Positions 60,743 through 64,000 of a stretch of 64,000 nucleotides of DNA are shown here, one piece after another. The stretch's first letter is position 1, and every line of letters begins with the position of its first letter. The stretch is from contig NZ_AUDH01000012.1 of the NCBI RefSeq assembly GCF_000425365.1, forward strand, positions 1 to 64,000, read 5' to 3'. The stretch is from Rubritepida flocculans DSM 14296 (GTDB lineage Bacteria; Pseudomonadota; Alphaproteobacteria; Acetobacterales; Acetobacteraceae). Made by a program: the position numbers and the translations under genes. Under the pieces are notes generated by a model that did no database searches, was not told where the DNA came from, and worked only from the letters and a program-made list of their open reading frames with translations.

Positions 60743-60965
60743 ATGATGCGGGCGGCCGGATATCCCCACGCATCGGCGGCGTGCGCGGCCTGGGCGATCT
60801 CCCGGCGCGAGTTTCCCGAGAACATCGCGCCGCGCGGCGGAGATCGGCCGAGGCGCATTCTCGGACATTTCTCCGGCGACCTGGGGCCTCCCAGGGCCCG
60901 GGGGCCGCAAACACCAGCGGCCGGGCCGCCTCATCCGCCGTCAAACACGGCATCCGCTGGCATGA
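60743..60965 (+). repeat. Degenerate intergenic repeat upstream of cydD
   Basis: Only the ends are recognisable: TGATGCGGGCGGCCGG-ATATC around 60752 like a 5' end, and CCAGCGGCCG (60913-60922) with CATCCGCTGGCATGA (60951-60965) like the terminal arms. The stretch between is not alignable by eye. With the two copies before it, this explains most of the 619 bp between the FlaG-like gene and cydD; no gene is seen there. Confidence 0.45.
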
Positions 60966-61032
60966 CTCCCCAACCCGCCCCACAATCGCCACGGCGGCGA
61001 TGCGCCGCCCGAGCCGGGAGTGCTTCGCCCCC

Positions 61033-62700
61033 ATGTCCGAGAGCGCGCCGCCCAACACCGCCGCGCCATCGCCGCAGGTCGCCCTCCGGGCCGCCCCGCG
61101 CGGGGATGCCCCACGCCTCGCCACCCTCGCGCTGCTGCTCGCCCCGCTTCTGTGGGTTCCGCAGGCGGGGCTGATCGCGCTGCTCGTGGCGCGCATCGCC
61201 GCCGGCACGAGGGCCGAGGGCGCCGCCTTCCTCGCGCTCGGCATCCTGCTGCTCGGCCTCCTGCGCGCGGGGCTGGAGGCCCATGGCCAGCGCGCCCAGT
61301 TCCGCGCCGCCCGGGGGCAGGTCGGCGCGCTCCGGCGCGAGGCCTTGCGCGCCCTCGCCGCGCGCTCGCCGCTCGACGCCGCGCGCCCGGCCTCCGGCGC
61401 GGCCGCCGCGGCGCTGGCCGAGCAGGCCGAGGCGGTGCTGCCCTATCTGCTGCGCTTCCGCCTCGCCCGCCTGCGCGCGGCCGTCGTGCCGCCGCTGCTG
61501 CTGATCGCGGTGCTGAGCCAGTCCTGGCTCGCCGCGCTGATCCTGCTGCTGGCCGCGCCGCTCATCCCGCTCTTCATGGCGCTGATCGGCCTGCGCGCGA
61601 AGGAGGCGAGCGAGGCGCAGATGCTCGAGATCGGCGGCATGAACGGGCTCCTGCTCGACCGGCTGCGCGGTCTGGCCACCATCCGCGCCCTGGATGCGGT
61701 GGAGGCCACCGCCGCCCGGCTGCGCGCCGCCGCGGACTCGCTGCGCCGGCGCAGCATGGCGGTGCTGCGCATCGCCTTCCTCTCCTCGGCGGTGCTCGAG
61801 CTCTTCGCCTCCCTCGGCGTGGCGACGGTGGCGGTCTATGTGGGCTTCCACCTGCTCGGCGCGCTCGAGTTCGGCGCCTGGGGCGGGCGGATGGGGCTGG
61901 GGCCGGCGCTCTTCGTGCTGCTGCTCGCCCCCGCCTTCTTCGAGCCGCTGCGCGAACTCGCCGCCGCCTGGCACGAGCGTGCGGCGGGGCAGGCGGGTCT
62001 CGGGGCGCTGGGCGGGCTCGCCGCGCCGCCCGACCGCGCCCTGCCCGCGCCGCTCGCCGCCCCGCCGGCCGCGCAGGCCACGGGGCCGGCGGAGGTGGCG
62101 GTGGAGGGCCTCGTCTTCCGTCACCCCGGCGCCGCGCGCCCGCTCTTCGACGGATTCTCGCTGCGGGTCGCGCCGGGGGAGCATGTGGCGCTGCTCGGCG
62201 CCTCGGGGGCGGGGAAATCCACGCTGCTCGGCCTGCTCGCCGGCTTCGCGACGCCCGAGGCCGGGCGCATCGCCATCGGCGGCGTGACGCTGGCGGAGGA
62301 GAGCGCCGCGGCCCTGCGCGCGCGCATCGCCTGGGTCGCGCAGCGCCCGCACCTCTTCGCCGGCAGCCTCGCGGCCAACATCGCCCTGGGGCGCGACCCC
62401 GCCCTGGCCGAGGCGCAGCGCCGGAGCCTGCTGCCCGCGCTCCCGCCGCGCCGCGCGCTGGGCGAGGAGGGGTGGGGGCTCTCGGGCGGCGAGGCGGTGC
62501 GCCTCGGCCTCGCCCGCGCGCTGGCGGGGCCGGGGGTGGGGCTGATCCTGGCCGATGAGCCCACGGCTCATCTCGACGCCGCCACCGCCGCGGAGGCCGC
62601 CGAGGCGCTGCTCGCCGCCGCGGCGGGGCGGACGCTGATCCTCGCCACCCATGACCCGGTGCTGGCCGCGCGCATGGGGCGCGTGGTGCGTCTGTCATGA
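61033..62700 (+). CDS. cydD: Thiol/heme exporter ATP-binding/permease subunit CydD
   Basis: Half of the CydDC ABC exporter that moves cysteine/glutathione to the periplasm and is needed for cytochrome bd assembly. The 555 residues comprise a six-helix membrane domain with the conserved EIGGMNGLLLDRLRGLATIRAL loop, and a nucleotide-binding domain with GASGAGKS (K395), LSGGEAVRLGLARAL and LILADEPTAHLD. Start ATG at 61033 (MSESAPP). Overlaps cydC by 4 bp. Confidence 0.92.
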   Translation: MSESAPPNTAAPSPQVALRAAPRGDAPRLATLALLLAPLLWVPQAGLIALLVARIAAGTRAEGAAFLALGILLLGLLRAGLEAHGQRAQFRAARGQVGALRREALRALAARSPLDAARPASGAAAAALAEQAEAVLPYLLRFRLARLRAAVVPPLLLIAVLSQSWLAALILLLAAPLIPLFMALIGLRAKEASEAQMLEIGGMNGLLLDRLRGLATIRALDAVEATAARLRAAADSLRRRSMAVLRIAFLSSAVLELFASLGVATVAVYVGFHLLGALEFGAWGGRMGLGPALFVLLLAPAFFEPLRELAAAWHERAAGQAGLGALGGLAAPPDRALPAPLAAPPAAQATGPAEVAVEGLVFRHPGAARPLFDGFSLRVAPGEHVALLGASGAGKSTLLGLLAGFATPEAGRIAIGGVTLAEESAAALRARIAWVAQRPHLFAGSLAANIALGRDPALAEAQRRSLLPALPPRRALGEEGWGLSGGEAVRLGLARALAGPGVGLILADEPTAHLDAATAAEAAEALLAAAAGRTLILATHDPVLAARMGRVVRLS

Positions 62701-64000
62701 GGCGCTTCGCCGCGCTCGGCCGCGTCCTGCGGCTGTTCCTCGCCGAGCGGCGCGGCCTCCTGCTGGCCGGCGCGGCGCTGGCGGCGGTGACGGCGCTGGC
62801 CGGCGTCGCGCTGCTCGCGCTCTCGGGCTGGTTCATCACCGCGACGGCGCTCGCCGGGCTGACCCTGGCCGGGGCGCTCGCCTTCGACGTGTTCCAGCCG
62901 GGCGCGGGCATCCGCTTCCTCGCCATCCTGCGCACCGGCGCCCGCTATGGCGAGCGCGTGACCAGCCACGACGCGACGCTCGGGCTGCTCGCCGCCCTGC
63001 GCGAGAGGCTATTCCGCGGCTATGCGGTGCCCGCCCTCGGCCAGGGGTTGGAGCGGCGGCCGGCGCGCCTGCTCTTCCGCCTCACGGCGGATGTGGACGC
63101 GCTGGATTCCGTCTATCTGCGCCTTCTGCTGCCCGGCGCGGCGGCGGCGGCGACGGCGCTGCTGGCCGGGGCCGGGCTTGCGCTGCTCGATCCCCGGCTG
63201 GGCGCGGCGCTGGCGGGGCTGCTGCTCGCGGCGGGGCTCGGCCTGCCGCTCTGGCTTGCGCGCGCCGCGGAGCGCAGCGCCCGCCGCCGCGCCGCCGCGC
63301 TGGAGGCGCTGCGCGCGCGCACGGTGGATCTCGTCGCCGGCCAGGTGGCGCTGCTGATGGCCGGGCGGCTCGGCGCGCAGCTCGCCGCCGCGGAAGAGGC
63401 CGAGGCGCGGCTGGCCGAGGCGGAGGATGCGCTGCACCGGCTGGAGACCCTGGCCGGCCTCGGCTTCGGCGCGGCGGCGGCGCTGCTGCTGGCCGGCGCC
63501 GCCCTGGCGGTCGCGGGGCTGGCGGAGCAGGGCGCGCTCTCCGCCCCGCAGGCGGCGCTGGTGATGATGGTGGCGCTCGCCGCGCTCGAGCCCTTCGCCG
63601 CGCTGCGGCGGGGCGCGGTGGAGCTGGGCCGCAGCGCGCGCGCCGCCGCCCGGCTCACCCCGGCGCTCGATCCGCCGCCGGCGCCGGTGATCGCCGCCCC
63701 GCCCGCGGGCCTGGCACTCAGGCTACGCGGGGTGACCTTCCGCCATGAGGGGGCGGCGGCGGCGCTGTTCCGGGGCTTCGACCTCGAGGTGGCGCAGGGC
63801 GAGCGGGTGGCGGTCATCGGCGCGAGCGGGGCGGGCAAATCCTCGCTGCTCGCGCTGCTGACCGGCGAGGCGCGCCCCGAGGCGGGCGAGATCGCCGCGC
63901 TGCCGCGCGCAGTGCTGAGCCAGCGCGTGGCGCTGTTCCAGGACAGCCTGCGCGGCAATCTGCTCCTCGCCCGGCCCGACGCCGACGATGCCCGGCTCTG
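62697..64000 (+). CDS. cydC: CydC subunit of the CydDC exporter (partial, cut by window edge)
   Basis: Second half-transporter; 434 codons are present and the frame stays open to the right edge. Membrane domain with LSGWFITATALAG and the EIGGM-equivalent loop RLTADVDALDSVYLR, then the nucleotide-binding domain with GASGAGKS (K381) and the Q-loop LFQDSLRGNLLLARP. The ABC signature, Walker B and C terminus lie beyond the edge. cydAB would be expected to follow. The ATG overlaps the cydD stop (ATGA). Confidence 0.92.
   Translation, partial: MRRFAALGRVLRLFLAERRGLLLAGAALAAVTALAGVALLALSGWFITATALAGLTLAGALAFDVFQPGAGIRFLAILRTGARYGERVTSHDATLGLLAALRERLFRGYAVPALGQGLERRPARLLFRLTADVDALDSVYLRLLLPGAAAAATALLAGAGLALLDPRLGAALAGLLLAAGLGLPLWLARAAERSARRRAAALEALRARTVDLVAGQVALLMAGRLGAQLAAAEEAEARLAEAEDALHRLETLAGLGFGAAAALLLAGAALAVAGLAEQGALSAPQAALVMMVALAALEPFAALRRGAVELGRSARAAARLTPALDPPPAPVIAAPPAGLALRLRGVTFRHEGAAAALFRGFDLEVAQGERVAVIGASGAGKSSLLALLTGEARPEAGEIAALPRAVLSQRVALFQDSLRGNLLLARPDADDARL

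Overview
The window is GC-rich, densely packed bacterial chromosome. Gene content and order point to an alphaproteobacterium of the Rhodospirillales/Acetobacteraceae, probably Roseomonas-like: an mdh-sucC-sucD-sucA-sucB block, a chorismate mutase-hisC-tyrA block, a yebC-ruvCAB-ybgC-tolQRAB-pal-cpoB block, a Bug-type solute receptor, CaiB-type CoA-transferases and an AbrB-type membrane protein. The genus is inferred from gene order and composition, not from a database match. No phage, transposase, plasmid, rRNA or CRISPR feature was seen.

Layout. 0-2 kb: tuf with tRNA-Gly, tRNA-Tyr and tRNA-Leu upstream of it on the minus strand. 1.8-12.2 kb: lipB, a 2-hydroxyacid dehydrogenase, an MFS transporter, a C39-like protein with a 46-residue exported peptide, class A PBP, prfB with a programmed +1 frameshift, a PPP phosphatase, zapE and a small exported protein. 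12.3-20 kb: the TCA block (malate dehydrogenase, succinyl-CoA ligase, 2-oxoglutarate dehydrogenase E1 and E2). 20-27 kb: a catabolic-looking accessory region with two M20 peptidases around an Asp/Glu-racemase homologue lacking both catalytic cysteines, two flavin monooxygenases and a CMD/AhpD pair. 27.5-31 kb: psd-pssA-phosphatase, fabI and pdxH. 31-40 kb: a fused kinase/ATPase, a stress protein, metX, aromatic amino-acid and histidine genes, an ABC-F ATPase and an SDR. 40-50 kb: Tol-Pal and Holliday-junction genes. 50-60 kb: CoA-transferase, Bug receptor, aldehyde dehydrogenase, a B12-riboswitch-controlled TonB receptor, exoD, a crotonase homologue with a decayed CoA-transferase beside it, and an AbrB protein. 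61-64 kb: cydD and the start of cydC, cut by the right edge.

The most unusual signal is a family of intergenic repeats. Full copies are about 164 bp (54489-54652, 60423-60586, 20310-20472) or about 126 bp (9402-9527, 60586-60712), with several truncated copies. Each full copy has a 5' palindrome and ends in a REPIN-like inverted repeat; the long form carries an extra 25-nt hairpin. In at least six places the element begins on the last base of the upstream gene's TGA stop codon, and the 3' end always reads ATGA or TTGA. At 9402-9527 it sits between prfB and the next gene with ATGA on both sides, as if it had split a 4-bp ATGA gene overlap.

Most genes are tightly spaced operons with 4-bp ATGA or GTGA overlaps. 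Start codons were chosen from Shine-Dalgarno sequences, overlaps and domain boundaries. Many longer open frames antisense to these genes are GC-driven shadows and were left out.
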